A DNA stretch of 64,000 nt from Dolichospermum sp. DET69 (GCA_017355425.1 CP070233.1:4319501-4383500), one strand, 5' to 3'. Counted from the first letter of the stretch, positions 55,371-63,865 are shown. The notes: generated by a model from the letters alone, not told the origin. Program-made: numbers and translations.

Positions 55371-56579
55371 TTAATTCTTTCTTCCTACCCATTGAGTAAC
55401 AGGAGACATGGCTTTCCAACCGAGAAATTTACCAATCGGTTCGGCGCGTTGAATAGCAATGCGGGTGAAATTTCCGCCTACTTTTTCATACCATTGATAT
55501 AATCTTTGTTCACCTTCCAAAGTGACAACATTCACTACCATTCTACCCCCTGGAAGCAAGGCACTCCAACAAATTTCTAATATTTCCGGTGCTGTCACAC
55601 CACCACCAATAAAAATCGCATTTGGTGCGGGTAAATTGTGAATAACTTCTAGTGCTTTACCCGCAATAATTTGTAAATTTGGTGTTCCCAAAGCGGTGGC
55701 ATTATCAGCAATATAATTTAGTCTAGTGGAATTTTGTTCAATAGCGATCGCTCGACATCTAACATGACTCCGCAACCATTCTATAGAAATAGAACCACAA
55801 CCAGCCCCCACATCCCAAAGCAACTCACCAGGATTAGGTGCTAAACTAGATAATGTCACCGCGCGGACTTCCCTTTTAGTTAATTGTCCATCATGATGAA
55901 AAGCATGATCAGGTAAACCGGGAAATCTGGATAAAGCGACTATTCCATTATCTGTAATACATTCCACCGCAATAGTATTTAAAGCCGCGATATTTGTTTG
56001 ATTCCAATTAGCAGCGATATCTGTGATAATATTTTCATCAACATTCCCCATTTTTTCTAAAACGGTAATTTGACTATGACCATAACCGCGACTTGTCAAA
56101 ATTTCCGCCACATTAGCCGGAGTATTTTTTCCCTCACTCAAAATTAATAATTTTGCACCAGGATAAATATAAGATTGGAGTAAAGAAACCGGACGACCAC
56201 ATAAACTTAAAGTTTCCACCTCCGTTAATGACCATCCTAAACGAGAACAAGCCAGACTAAAAGCTGAAAGTGCAGGAATAATAGTAATTTCCGAAATAGG
56301 AATATCTTTAATAATAGTTGCACCCACACCATAACATAACGGGTCGCCACTAGCTAAAATACAAACTACTTGACCACGACGACTAATAATTTCGGTTATG
56401 GAATCTTGGAAAGGTGATTTCCAGGAAATTTTTTCGCGGTTGTCGTCATGGGGTAACATGGAAAGATGACGTTCCCCACCAAAGATAATTTGAGCTTTGT
56501 CTAAGCAGGAAACAGCAATGGGACTTAACCCTGCTAAACCATCTTCACCGATACCGATAATTGATAACCATTTTTTCAT
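55371..56579 (-). CDS. cobL: Precorrin-6Y C5,15-methyltransferase (decarboxylating), CbiE-CbiT fusion
   Basis: A 402-residue bifunctional enzyme. The N-terminal CbiE half (IIGIGEDGLAGLSPIAVSCL, ILASGDPLCYGVGATI, ALSAFSLACSRLGWSLTEVE) methylates C5. The C-terminal CbiT half (LAPNPGELLWDVGAGCGSIS, AIEQNSTRLNYI, NAIFIGGGV) methylates C15 and decarboxylates the C12 acetate. It acts late in corrin-ring synthesis. It points away from the cobG-H-I-J genes ~1.3 kb downstream, with the hicBA pair between them; no riboswitch is seen in front of its own start. Confidence 0.94.
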   Translation of the reverse strand: MKKWLSIIGIGEDGLAGLSPIAVSCLDKAQIIFGGERHLSMLPHDDNREKISWKSPFQDSITEIISRRGQVVCILASGDPLCYGVGATIIKDIPISEITIIPALSAFSLACSRLGWSLTEVETLSLCGRPVSLLQSYIYPGAKLLILSEGKNTPANVAEILTSRGYGHSQITVLEKMGNVDENIITDIAANWNQTNIAALNTIAVECITDNGIVALSRFPGLPDHAFHHDGQLTKREVRAVTLSSLAPNPGELLWDVGAGCGSISIEWLRSHVRCRAIAIEQNSTRLNYIADNATALGTPNLQIIAGKALEVIHNLPAPNAIFIGGGVTAPEILEICWSALLPGGRMVVNVVTLEGEQRLYQWYEKVGGNFTRIAIQRAEPIGKFLGWKAMSPVTQWVGRKN

Positions 56580-56639
56580 AATTCGTGGGGTTGTTTATTT
56601 TGGTGGAATATCGCTTTTATTACCTTACCATTACAGGCT

Positions 56640-56846
56640 ATGAACTTGAAAATAGAGATTGAACAAGAGGAAGACGGACGCTTTATTGCGGACGTGATTG
56701 ATTTTCCCGGTGTGTTGGCTTATGGAAACACAAGACAGGAAGCGGTGGCTAAGGTTCAGGCTTTGGCTTTGCGTGTTTTGGCTGATAAACTGGAACATGG
56801 GGAAGTAAAACCAGATTTATTTAGTGTTTCTTTTGCAGCAGCATGA
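56640..56846 (+). CDS. hicB: HicB-family antitoxin
   Basis: A 68-residue HicB-fold protein (MNLKIEIEQEEDGRFIADVI, DFPGVLAYGNTRQEAVAKVQ) without the extra C-terminal DNA-binding domain of longer HicB proteins. It neutralises the HicA toxin by direct binding. Its stop overlaps the hicA start by 4 bp. The antitoxin gene comes first, the reverse of the classical hicAB order but common in cyanobacteria. Confidence 0.88.
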   Translation: MNLKIEIEQEEDGRFIADVIDFPGVLAYGNTRQEAVAKVQALALRVLADKLEHGEVKPDLFSVSFAAA

Positions 56847-57055
56847 GTCAATGGTCAAGTCAAAAAGCAAAGCGCGTTTTAGCTGCTTTGTTACGTATTG
56901 GGTGGGAAATCAAACGTCAATCGGGTTCACACAAAATTCTGTCACACTCTGATTGGGCTGATTTTGTCTTTGCTTTTCATGATAATGAAGAAATTGGTCC
57001 AAGAATGTTAGCAAGAATCAGTAAACTTACTGGTTTAACTCCTGATGATTTGTAG
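56843..57055 (+). CDS. hicA: HicA-family mRNA interferase toxin
   Basis: A 70-residue dsRBD-like toxin: VLAALLRIGWEIKRQSGSHK carries the catalytic His in the SGSH position, and the C-terminus IGPRMLARISKLTGLTPDDL fits the family's second helix. HicA cleaves mRNA when HicB is lost. Translationally coupled to hicB by an ATGA overlap. The system is complete and probably functional. Confidence 0.88.
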   Translation: MSQWSSQKAKRVLAALLRIGWEIKRQSGSHKILSHSDWADFVFAFHDNEEIGPRMLARISKLTGLTPDDL

Positions 57056-57202
57056 AATTCTATGGTGGTATTGCTGGAACAGTTGCAGCAGCAACCGTAG
57101 GTGGTTCTATGGCTATTGCTATCAGTGCTGCTGCTCCAGCAGTTTTAGGTATAGGAATTACACTTGGTAGTTATCGGTTATTTAAAGATAGTCTAAAATA
57201 GC
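57056..57202 (+). pseudogene. Relic of an Ala/Gly-rich protein after hicA
   Basis: The frame starting at 57058 reads YGGIAGTVAAATVGGSMAIA and onwards to SYRLFKDSLK before a TAG. It has no credible start. The small-residue-rich hydrophobic sequence looks like the tail of a membrane or glycine-zipper protein. An ATG at 57108 could start a 29-residue peptide. Identity unknown. Confidence 0.3.
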
Positions 57203-57707
57203 AAAGTACAAGAACGCATTTGTTATTGAGGGTTATTTAGTAACTCAAGCTAATTGTAAAAAGGCAGATCATGGTAATAGTACACGGACGATGAAATAAA
57301 TTATCAAATCTTTATTAATAAGCCTTCAGTTAATTTATCGAGGGTTTTTTGCTGTTAATATACATCTTTCATTTTCCCACCAAACCGCCTCAGAATGAAT
57401 TCTGAGTCTAATAGCCAAAGTCTGTTAAAACAGACTAAATAAATAAAATAAATATCAATCTTCATTCAGCTTTAGCTGAATTTTGCTATTAGCCAAGAAA
57501 TTCATTTCTTGGCGGTTGTGATATCATGATGATGCTCGAAGATATGAAAAAGAGCGATAGCGCAAGCGCTTTCTCAATGCTTTTGATGGTGATATAGAAA
57601 TTACGTTTAAACTCTTACCTTTGCGTCTTTGCTCCTTTGCGACTTTGCGTGAAACAAAATTAATTGACAATAGCCAAAAATACCATCTCATGATAAACTA
57701 CTAAATC
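57203..57707. other. Intergenic region with nested hairpins upstream of the riboswitch
   Basis: Holds the MITE at 57383-57517 and a TTGCGTCTTTGC-type repeat near 57621. The promoter of the cob operon must lie in the AT-rich stretch before ~57700, but no box is certain. Confidence 0.4.
57383..57517. mobile_element. MITE with four internal hairpins
   Basis: The ends AACCGCC ... TCTAATAGCC and (reverse) AACCGCC ... GCTAATAGC are inverted repeats. Between them are hairpins CTCAGAATGAATTCTGAG, AGTCTGTTAAAACAGACT, ATTCAGCTTTAGCTGAAT and GCCAAGAAATTCATTTCTTG. It is non-coding and highly structured on either strand. Confidence 0.7.
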
Positions 57708-57835
57708 TTAGAGTTAGGAAACTTCGGTTTAATTCCGGGACTGTGCCGCAACTGTAAAGCAATTTGAGATGATTGGAGTTTGATTAAAGCTCCAAAGTCT
57801 AAAATTGAGTAAGTCAGAACGCTAACTCTTTTGGT
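57705..57835 (+). promoter_or_regulatory. Cobalamin riboswitch
   Basis: The conserved B12-box GGGACTGTGCCGCAACTGTA (57737-57756), the later AGTCAGAACGC (57812-57822) and pairing of GAGTTAG (57711-57717) with CTAACTC (57823-57829) define the aptamer. It lies ~45 bp before cobG, so it is placed to shut off cobG-H-I-J when adenosylcobalamin is plentiful. Confidence 0.94.
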
Positions 57836-57877
57836 AAACACTTACATTCTGTCTCTGCGTCACACAGAGAAGGACTC

Positions 57878-59350
57878 ATGATTTTGCAAATTCCATTTAC
57901 TGCTTGTCCAGGATTATTTTACAACACACCCGCCCAAGATGGTCTTCTTTATCGGCTGAGAATACCAGGGGGAATCATTAATTATCAACAGTTTCAGGCT
58001 ATTGCAGATATTGCTGATCATGATGGTAGTGGCTATATTGATATTACTAACCGGGCTAATTTGCAAATTAGGGAAATCAAACAAAACATAAATGTTGAAG
58101 TTCTGCAAAAATTACAAGCATTGGGTTTAGCTTCTACCAATGCTAATGTAGATCATATCCGCAATATCATGACTAGTCCCACTGCGGGGATTGACACACA
58201 AGAATTAATAGATACTCGTCCCTTAGTCAAAGCCTGGGAAGAATATATAATCACACATTCTCAACTTTCCGAATTATCGGCAAAATTTAGTGTGTGTTTT
58301 GATGGTGGAGGCAAAGTTTCTGTAAGCGATCGCCTCAATGATATTATATTAGCAGCAGAATTAGTTAACAGCAAAGTCTATTTGCGGTTATATCTGGGTT
58401 ATGGAGAAAAAGGAGAACCAGCGAAAGACACAGGAATTTTATTAAAACCAGGAGAAGCAATCCCAGTTTTAGCAGCATTAGCTGAGACTTACCGAAAACA
58501 CATAGACACTAAAAACCGACGCAAACCACGATTACGAGAAATCATCAATAACATCACAATTGAAAAATATCTTCACCAAGTCCAACAAAATCATATATTT
58601 GATATTACAAAAAACTCACCTTCTCTCTGTGCCTCTGCTACGGCAGTCACTCATGGGGGAAACCCCCAAGACCGCGCTGCCTCGCCTCTGCGTGAGAAAA
58701 CCCATATTGGCATTCATTCCCAAAGCCAAAGCGGATTATATTATATCGGCATAGTTTTACCCTTGGGAAGATTAGAAACTTGGCAAATTAGAGGTTTAGC
58801 GAATATTGCTCAAAGATATGGTGATGATAATATCAGGTTAACACCTTGGCAAAACTTACTATTAACGGATATTCCCCAAAACGAAATTAGCGAAGTTGAG
58901 AAAGAAATTACCAATTTAGGTTTAAACTTTTCAGCAACCGACATTAAAAGTTTCTTAGTAGCTTGTGCGGGGAAACGGGGTTGTGCTGCTGCGGCCACAG
59001 AAACTAAAGATGATGCCTTAAACTTGGCAAAATACCTGGAAAATTCTATGATTCTGGATTCTCCAGTGAATATCCACTTTACTGGTTGCAGCAAATCTTG
59101 CGCTCAACACACTGAAGCTGATATTACCTTACTTGGTGTTACCACAGAAACTACAAAGGAAACTTTCCCAGGTTATCAAGTCTATGTTTTTGGTCATTTA
59201 CTCCATGAATATGTAAACGTGGCGAAAGTTCCGACTCTGATTCAACAAGTATTGGAAGTGTATCAAAAACACCGTTTAAGTTTACATGAATCCTTTAGAG
59301 ACTTCATCTATCGTCAAAGCCACCAATTAAACCAATTATTTAAGTGCTAA
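57878..59350 (+). CDS. cobG: Precorrin-3B synthase-like protein (CobG)
   Basis: A 490-residue protein of the sulfite/nitrite reductase-like superfamily. The N-terminal half-repeat (FTACPGLFYNTPAQDGLLYR, then DITNRANLQIREI) is followed by the second half with siroheme/[4Fe-4S] cysteines in VACAGKRGCAAAATE and FTGCSKSCAQH. CobG converts precorrin-3A to precorrin-3B, with O2 in the aerobic pathway. Residues ~249-274 (LCASATAVTHGGNPQDRAAS and neighbours) are translated from a dispersed palindromic repeat inserted in frame, so the protein carries a foreign loop between its halves. First gene of the cob operon, directly after the riboswitch. Confidence 0.9.
   Translation: MILQIPFTACPGLFYNTPAQDGLLYRLRIPGGIINYQQFQAIADIADHDGSGYIDITNRANLQIREIKQNINVEVLQKLQALGLASTNANVDHIRNIMTSPTAGIDTQELIDTRPLVKAWEEYIITHSQLSELSAKFSVCFDGGGKVSVSDRLNDIILAAELVNSKVYLRLYLGYGEKGEPAKDTGILLKPGEAIPVLAALAETYRKHIDTKNRRKPRLREIINNITIEKYLHQVQQNHIFDITKNSPSLCASATAVTHGGNPQDRAASPLREKTHIGIHSQSQSGLYYIGIVLPLGRLETWQIRGLANIAQRYGDDNIRLTPWQNLLLTDIPQNEISEVEKEITNLGLNFSATDIKSFLVACAGKRGCAAAATETKDDALNLAKYLENSMILDSPVNIHFTGCSKSCAQHTEADITLLGVTTETTKETFPGYQVYVFGHLLHEYVNVAKVPTLIQQVLEVYQKHRLSLHESFRDFIYRQSHQLNQLFKC
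58621..58700. repeat. Palindromic repeat inserted in frame in cobG
   Basis: TGTGCCTCTG and CCTCTGCGTGAG flank CATGGGGGAAACCCCCAAG. The outer piece matches CTCTGCG-type intergenic repeats at 23.63 and 41.32 kb. The segment keeps the reading frame open. Confidence 0.7.
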
Positions 59351-59386
59351 TGCAAAATCTCTCTTAAACCCTCTTTTCTTCGTGAT

Positions 59387-59472
59387 CTATCTCTATGGCT
59401 CCTGCGTCCCACGCAAGCTATCGAGACGCTGCGCGAACGTCACTATATCCCTCCGGTCCCGTGAGGGATACG
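59387..59472. repeat. Dispersed repeat, inverted copy of 49218-49304
   Basis: From CTATCTCTATGGCTCC to GTGAGGGATACG, with only a few differences from the reverse complement of the copy near lptB. It creates a false 55-codon extension upstream of cobH. At ~59511-59536 a short piece of the GTCTGAAC family follows (CATCAAATAAATCACAGTCC). Confidence 0.8.
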
Positions 59473-59559
59473 TGCTTCATTTTTCCATTATTTGTGCGTA
59501 AGTTCTATAATCATCTTCATCAAATAAATCACAGTCCACGTACACCACTTAAAAATCTC

Positions 59560-60186
59560 ATGTTTGACTACATCCGCGATGCCAACGAAATATATCGTAA
59601 TTCCTTTGAAATTATTCGGTCAGAATCCAATCTAGACAAGTTACCAGAGGATATAGCTAAAGTTACAGTTCGGATGATTCATGCCTGTGGAATGACGGAT
59701 ATTGTTGAAGACTTAAGCTATACACCCACAGCGGCAGAAGCGGGGAGAAATGCTATAGCCGCCGGCGCACCGATTTTGTGTGATTGTCGCATGGTAGCCG
59801 AAGGGGTAACAAGAAGCAGATTACCCAGAAACAATAACGTTATCTGCACCCTCAATGACCCAGAAGTTCCACAAATAGCTAAGAGACTCAGAAATACAAG
59901 GTCAGCAGCAGCTTTAGAATTATGGCGTTTCCATATAGAAGGGGCAGTAGTAGTGATTGGGAATGCACCAACAGCCCTATTTAGGTTATTGGAAATGCTA
60001 GATGATGGAGTTCCTAAACCTGCATTAATATTGGGTTTTCCGGTCGGTTTCGTGGGTGCAGCCGAATCAAAAGCCGCATTGGCCGCAGATAGTCGCAATG
60101 TCCCATTTATGACTTTACATGGTAGACGGGGCGGAAGTGCGATCGCTGCTGCTGCTGTGAATGCTTTATCCAGTGAGGAAGAGTAA
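59560..60186 (+). CDS. cobH: Precorrin-8X methylmutase
   Basis: A 208-residue enzyme that moves a methyl group from C11 to C12 to give hydrogenobyrinate. The start at 59560 (MFDYIRDANEIYRNSFEIIR) gives the normal N-terminus; the longer open frame from 59395 translates a dispersed repeat. Conserved MIHACGMTDIVEDL with the catalytic His, AAGAPILCDCRMVAEGVTR, NAPTALFRLLEM and GFPVGFVGAAESK are present. The stop overlaps the cobI start (TAATG), so these two are coupled. Confidence 0.95.
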   Translation: MFDYIRDANEIYRNSFEIIRSESNLDKLPEDIAKVTVRMIHACGMTDIVEDLSYTPTAAEAGRNAIAAGAPILCDCRMVAEGVTRSRLPRNNNVICTLNDPEVPQIAKRLRNTRSAAALELWRFHIEGAVVVIGNAPTALFRLLEMLDDGVPKPALILGFPVGFVGAAESKAALAADSRNVPFMTLHGRRGGSAIAAAAVNALSSEEE

Positions 60187-60893
60187 TGACTAACTCTGGA
60201 GGTCGTCTTTATGGAATTGGTGTGGGACCTGGAGACCCTGAACTCATCACATTAAAAGCTTTGCGTATCCTCCGTTCTGCCCCAGTTATTGCTTATCAAT
60301 CAGCGACGAACAAGGAAAGTATCGCCAGAAAAATTGTTTCTTCCTACTTGGATAATAGTCAGATTGAGGTACTATTTCACCTTCCTCGGGCCTTAGAACC
60401 AGAAAAGGCTAAGTCTATCTATGATCAAGAAACTCAACCCATTGCTGACCATTTAGCAGCCGGTCGAGATGTAGCAGTTCTCTGTGAAGGAGATCCGTTT
60501 TTCTATGGTTCTTTTATGTACCTTTTTACTCGTTTGGCTGACAAGTACAAAACAGAAGTCGTCCCCGGAGTTTCCTCGCTCATGGCCTGTCCTGTAGCTT
60601 TGGGTTTACCATTTACCTATTACAATGATGTCCTCACGGTTTTACCCGCACCACTACCAGTAGAATTTCTCACTAGTCAACTTCTGGCTACTGACGCTGC
60701 GGCTATTATGAAACTTGGTCGTCATTTTCCGAAAATCAGGAATCTTCTCCACGAATTAGGACTAGCTTCCAGAGCCAGATACATTGAACGCGCTACAACC
60801 ACACAGCAGCGCATATTGCCTTTAGATGAGGTTAACCCAGAAGACGTTCCTTATTTTTCGATGATTATTATTCCCACTAAAAATAAGTTGTAG
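60186..60893 (+). CDS. cobI: Precorrin-2 C20-methyltransferase
   Basis: A 235-residue SAM-dependent tetrapyrrole methylase: GRLYGIGVGPGDPELITLKA at the N-terminus, VLCEGDPFFYGSFMYLF, VVPGVSSLMACPVALGLP, and ERATTTQQRILPLDEV. It makes precorrin-3A, the substrate of CobG. It is coupled to cobH by a TAATG overlap. The last base of its TAG stop is the first base of a GTCTGAAC repeat, exactly as in carB. Confidence 0.95.
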   Translation: MTNSGGRLYGIGVGPGDPELITLKALRILRSAPVIAYQSATNKESIARKIVSSYLDNSQIEVLFHLPRALEPEKAKSIYDQETQPIADHLAAGRDVAVLCEGDPFFYGSFMYLFTRLADKYKTEVVPGVSSLMACPVALGLPFTYYNDVLTVLPAPLPVEFLTSQLLATDAAAIMKLGRHFPKIRNLLHELGLASRARYIERATTTQQRILPLDEVNPEDVPYFSMIIIPTKNKL

Positions 60894-60956
60894 TCTGAAC
60901 TATGATTTTTTTGATTTATGTGAATGTCTGAACTATGATTTTTTTGATTTCTATGA
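60893..60956 (+). repeat. Two short GTCTGAAC-family repeat units after cobI
   Basis: GTCTGAACTATGATTTTTTT starts at the last base of the cobI stop codon and again at ~60926, ~33 bp apart, each followed by GATTTATGTGAAT or GATTTCTATGAAT. The units are co-oriented with cobI. A heptamer CAACTGATAACTGAC follows before the next gene. Confidence 0.88.
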
Positions 60957-60987
60957 ATAACAACTGATAACTGACAAGAAAATTTCT

Positions 60988-62691
60988 ATGAACACAAGGG
61001 TAAGGGTAGTGGCTGCGGTTGTGGTGTTGAGTCAAAATAGCGTTATCATTGGGCGAAAAATTACCAATATCTTACCAGGTGCGAAATTGTATGGTTTAGT
61101 TAGTCGTACCAATGATGTTGATATTAGCTTTACCAATTTTGGCGAAACTGTGCGAGAACTATTCACCGCTGGTACACCGATAATTGGTATTTGTGCCGCT
61201 GGTATTCTCATCAGAACAATTGCCCCTATTTTAACTAATAAAGGACAAGAACCACCTATTTTAGCTATTGCAGAAGATGGAACTGCTGTAGTACCGCTTT
61301 TAGGTGGGCTGAGTGGTGTAAATGACTTAGCGCGTCAAATTGCAGAGGCTTTAAATATAAAACCAGCAATTACCACCACAGGAGATATCCGCTTTCACAC
61401 TGCTTTGTTATCTCCTCCCTCTGGATATCATTTAGCTAACCCAGAACATGGGAAAAAATTTATTGCTGACTTATTAGCAGGGGCAAAAGTTAAGTTAGAA
61501 GGAACAGCACCTTGGTTAAGCGAAAGTAATTTACCTATTGATGAAAATAGCGAGTTAACTATTCAAATTACTGAAAAACTGGGTAATTTTAGTTACAACT
61601 GTTTAGTTTACCATCCTGCAAAAATTGCTATCGCCCTAACTAACCCAGAACCACACACTATTACTCAAATTCAGGAAATACTCAAAGAATCTAATTTAGC
61701 ACCTGCCGCAGTCGCGGGAATATTTGCACCACTTCAATTAGCTAATAATTCCCAGCTTCACTCTATAGCTAAGGCTTTGGGAGTTCCTATTCGCTTCTTT
61801 CCCAAAAGTGAATTAACAGAATTGATTTTAGCCGCCGCAGGTGCAGATGCCCAAATTGTATCATCCTCAACTGCTATTGCCGTCGCCATCTCAACTCAAA
61901 TTATTAACCCCGCTAATATAGGACAACCCCAGGGGAAATTAGCTATTATTGGTACAGGTCCTGGTGCATCTCAATGGATGTCACCGCAAGTAAAGGAAAT
62001 TCTGGCAGCAGCAACGGATTTAGTCGGTTATAAAAATTATATTAATTTAATCGGTTCTCTGGCAGATGGTAAGTGTGTCCATGAATCAGATAATCGAGTA
62101 GAAGCAGAAAGAGCGTATCAGGCGTTGGACTTAGCCGCAGCCGGAAAATATGTAGCGGTTGTGTCTTCTGGCGACCCCGGTATTTACGCAATGGCAGCGG
62201 CAGTTTTTGAGGTTTTAGACCAATATAATAAACCAGAATGGCAAACTATTGATATTCAAGTCGCCCCTGGTATTTCCGCTATGCAAGCCGCAGCAGCCAC
62301 CATTGGTGCGCCTTTAGGACATGATTTTTGTGTGATTTCCCTATCTGACATTTTGAAGCCTTGGGAAATTATCGCCCAACGAATCACGGCTGCGGCTACC
62401 AGTGATTTTGTAATTGCTTTTTACAATCCTGTATCCAAAGAACGTACTTGGCAACTAGCGGCCGCAAAAAAGATTTTAATGGAACACCGAAAACCTCATA
62501 CTCCAGTCGTGTTAGGGCGAAATCTAGGGAGAAAGGGAGAACAAGTCCAGGTTATTACCCTGGAAGAGTTAGAACCGACATTAGCAGATATGCGAACTGT
62601 GATTATTATCGGTTCTTCCCACACTCGACAAATTCAGCAGGATAATAATGTTTGGGTTTATACTTCCCGCCGATATAACTCTGAAGAATGA
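60988..62691 (+). CDS. cobJ: CbiG-CobJ fusion: cobalt-precorrin-5A hydrolase and C17-methyltransferase
   Basis: A 567-residue fusion. Residues ~1-320 are CbiG-like (IIGICAAGILIRTIAPIL, PLLGGLSGVNDLARQIAEAL, TGDIRFHTALL; the C-terminal part SNLAPAAVAGIFAPL), which opens the delta-lactone with release of acetaldehyde in the anaerobic pathway. Residues ~325-567 are CobJ/CbiH (LAIIGTGPGASQWMSPQVKE, VVSSGDPGIYAMAAAVFEVL, VAPGISAMQAAAATIGAPLG, AFYNPVSKERTWQL), which methylates C17 and contracts the ring. No ribosome-binding site is obvious; an ACTGATAACTGAC repeat precedes the start. Confidence 0.93.
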   Translation: MNTRVRVVAAVVVLSQNSVIIGRKITNILPGAKLYGLVSRTNDVDISFTNFGETVRELFTAGTPIIGICAAGILIRTIAPILTNKGQEPPILAIAEDGTAVVPLLGGLSGVNDLARQIAEALNIKPAITTTGDIRFHTALLSPPSGYHLANPEHGKKFIADLLAGAKVKLEGTAPWLSESNLPIDENSELTIQITEKLGNFSYNCLVYHPAKIAIALTNPEPHTITQIQEILKESNLAPAAVAGIFAPLQLANNSQLHSIAKALGVPIRFFPKSELTELILAAAGADAQIVSSSTAIAVAISTQIINPANIGQPQGKLAIIGTGPGASQWMSPQVKEILAAATDLVGYKNYINLIGSLADGKCVHESDNRVEAERAYQALDLAAAGKYVAVVSSGDPGIYAMAAAVFEVLDQYNKPEWQTIDIQVAPGISAMQAAAATIGAPLGHDFCVISLSDILKPWEIIAQRITAAATSDFVIAFYNPVSKERTWQLAAAKKILMEHRKPHTPVVLGRNLGRKGEQVQVITLEELEPTLADMRTVIIIGSSHTRQIQQDNNVWVYTSRRYNSEE

Positions 62692-63316
62692 TGTTTTTTA
62701 TATTAATCAAAATATCATTTAAACTTTTATTTCTCCCTTCTTCTTCCTTCTTCCTTCTTTCTCCTGACTCGGTGACTCCTGACTCCTCTTATTAAGATAT
62801 AATTCACTTAATTATGTCTAGTTTATATCTGAAAAAGACTTGATTTTTTTATTCTCATCATTAACAATAAAAGCATCATGTTTCAGACATGATTGTAGCC
62901 AATAAAAGTGACAGAAGCCCTTAAATGTCCGCTCTTGCGGACATTTTACTTATTGAATAATAATATATTGACTATATCAATACCTTAGCCATTTTTGTGT
63001 AGGTCGGTTTTCGTCCCTCAACCCGACGTATTTGTTGGGTTTCGTCACTCAACCCAACCTACGAATCAATGATTTTTTGGATGTGGCTAAGATATTGCTA
63101 TATTAATTGTCATAAAATAAAGGGCGAGGTTTGCCCCACCCATATAAATATATTTCATTCATTTTTTTTCTTGAGATAGTATTGATTAATTTGGTAAATT
63201 TATATAGCGGTATGCAGTTGAATGAGATACGAAATTTTCCTAAAAAACCATACAGAAAAAGACTTTTAACTCTGTTCCCTGTTCCCTACTATAATATTCA
63301 CCAAATTACCAGAATA
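62692..63316. repeat. Intergenic region with hairpins and dispersed repeats
   Basis: AAATGTCCGC (62923-62932), TCTT loop, GCGGACATTT (62937-62946) is a perfect hairpin that may terminate the cob operon transcript. CATCATGTTTCAGACATGA is at ~62874. CCCGACGTATTTGTTGGGT-type repeats are at ~63020-63062, and TATAGCGGTATGCA at ~63204. TTCTTCCTTC/GACTCGGTGACTCC repeats are at 62740-62790. No gene. Confidence 0.6.
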
Positions 63317-63865
63317 TTAACAACTACCAGCCCAAGTTATCCAGGTGTGGGATAACCCTATATGCAAAATTTCTCCGGTTATCTCAGATTCTGTAATGAT
63401 TATTGTTGTTAAATCAACGCCCATAAATTCTGCTTCATTGATATTGCTATCAATTAAATTAGCGTTATGGAGATTTGCACCTCTAAAGTCAGCACCACTG
63501 ATTTCTGCTTGACTCAGATTTGCACCTACTAGGGTTGCTGAACTTAAAATTGCAGTTCGCAAATCAGCACGATTCAGATTGGTTTTTCTCAAATTGACTC
63601 TGGTTAAATCAGCGCCTATTAAGTTAACTTCACTTAAGTTTGCATTTTCCAAATTTGCTCTAGTTAAATCAGCATTGGTTAAATTCGCTCTACTGAGATT
63701 ACAACCACTCAAATTTGCTCGACTAAGATCAGCACCGCTTAAATCTGCTGCTTCTAAATTTATTCCTCTCAAATCAGCACGTCTTAACATAGCTTGGTGC
63801 AGATTCATTCCAGGAAAGTCCCTTTCTCCTGATTTATACGACTTCAGGAGTTTTTGAGTATCCAT
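63317..63865 (-). CDS. Pentapeptide-repeat protein
   Basis: A 182-residue protein. After MDTQKLLKSYKSGERDFPG the sequence is almost entirely A(D/N)LxX pentapeptides (for example EAADLSGADLSRANLSGCNL), about 23 repeats to residue ~150, which fold as a right-handed quadrilateral beta helix. The tail GLSHTWITWAGSC is not repetitive and part of it may come from flanking DNA. Cyanobacteria hold many such proteins; most have no known role. No signal peptide, so it is cytoplasmic. Confidence 0.93.
   Translation of the reverse strand: MDTQKLLKSYKSGERDFPGMNLHQAMLRRADLRGINLEAADLSGADLSRANLSGCNLSRANLTNADLTRANLENANLSEVNLIGADLTRVNLRKTNLNRADLRTAILSSATLVGANLSQAEISGADFRGANLHNANLIDSNINEAEFMGVDLTTIIITESEITGEILHIGLSHTWITWAGSC

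Noticed and set aside
59395-59559. N-terminal 55 codons of the longest cobH frame
   Set aside because: They translate a dispersed repeat and a fragment of the GTCTGAAC family; precorrin-8X methylmutases start near MFDYIRDAN.
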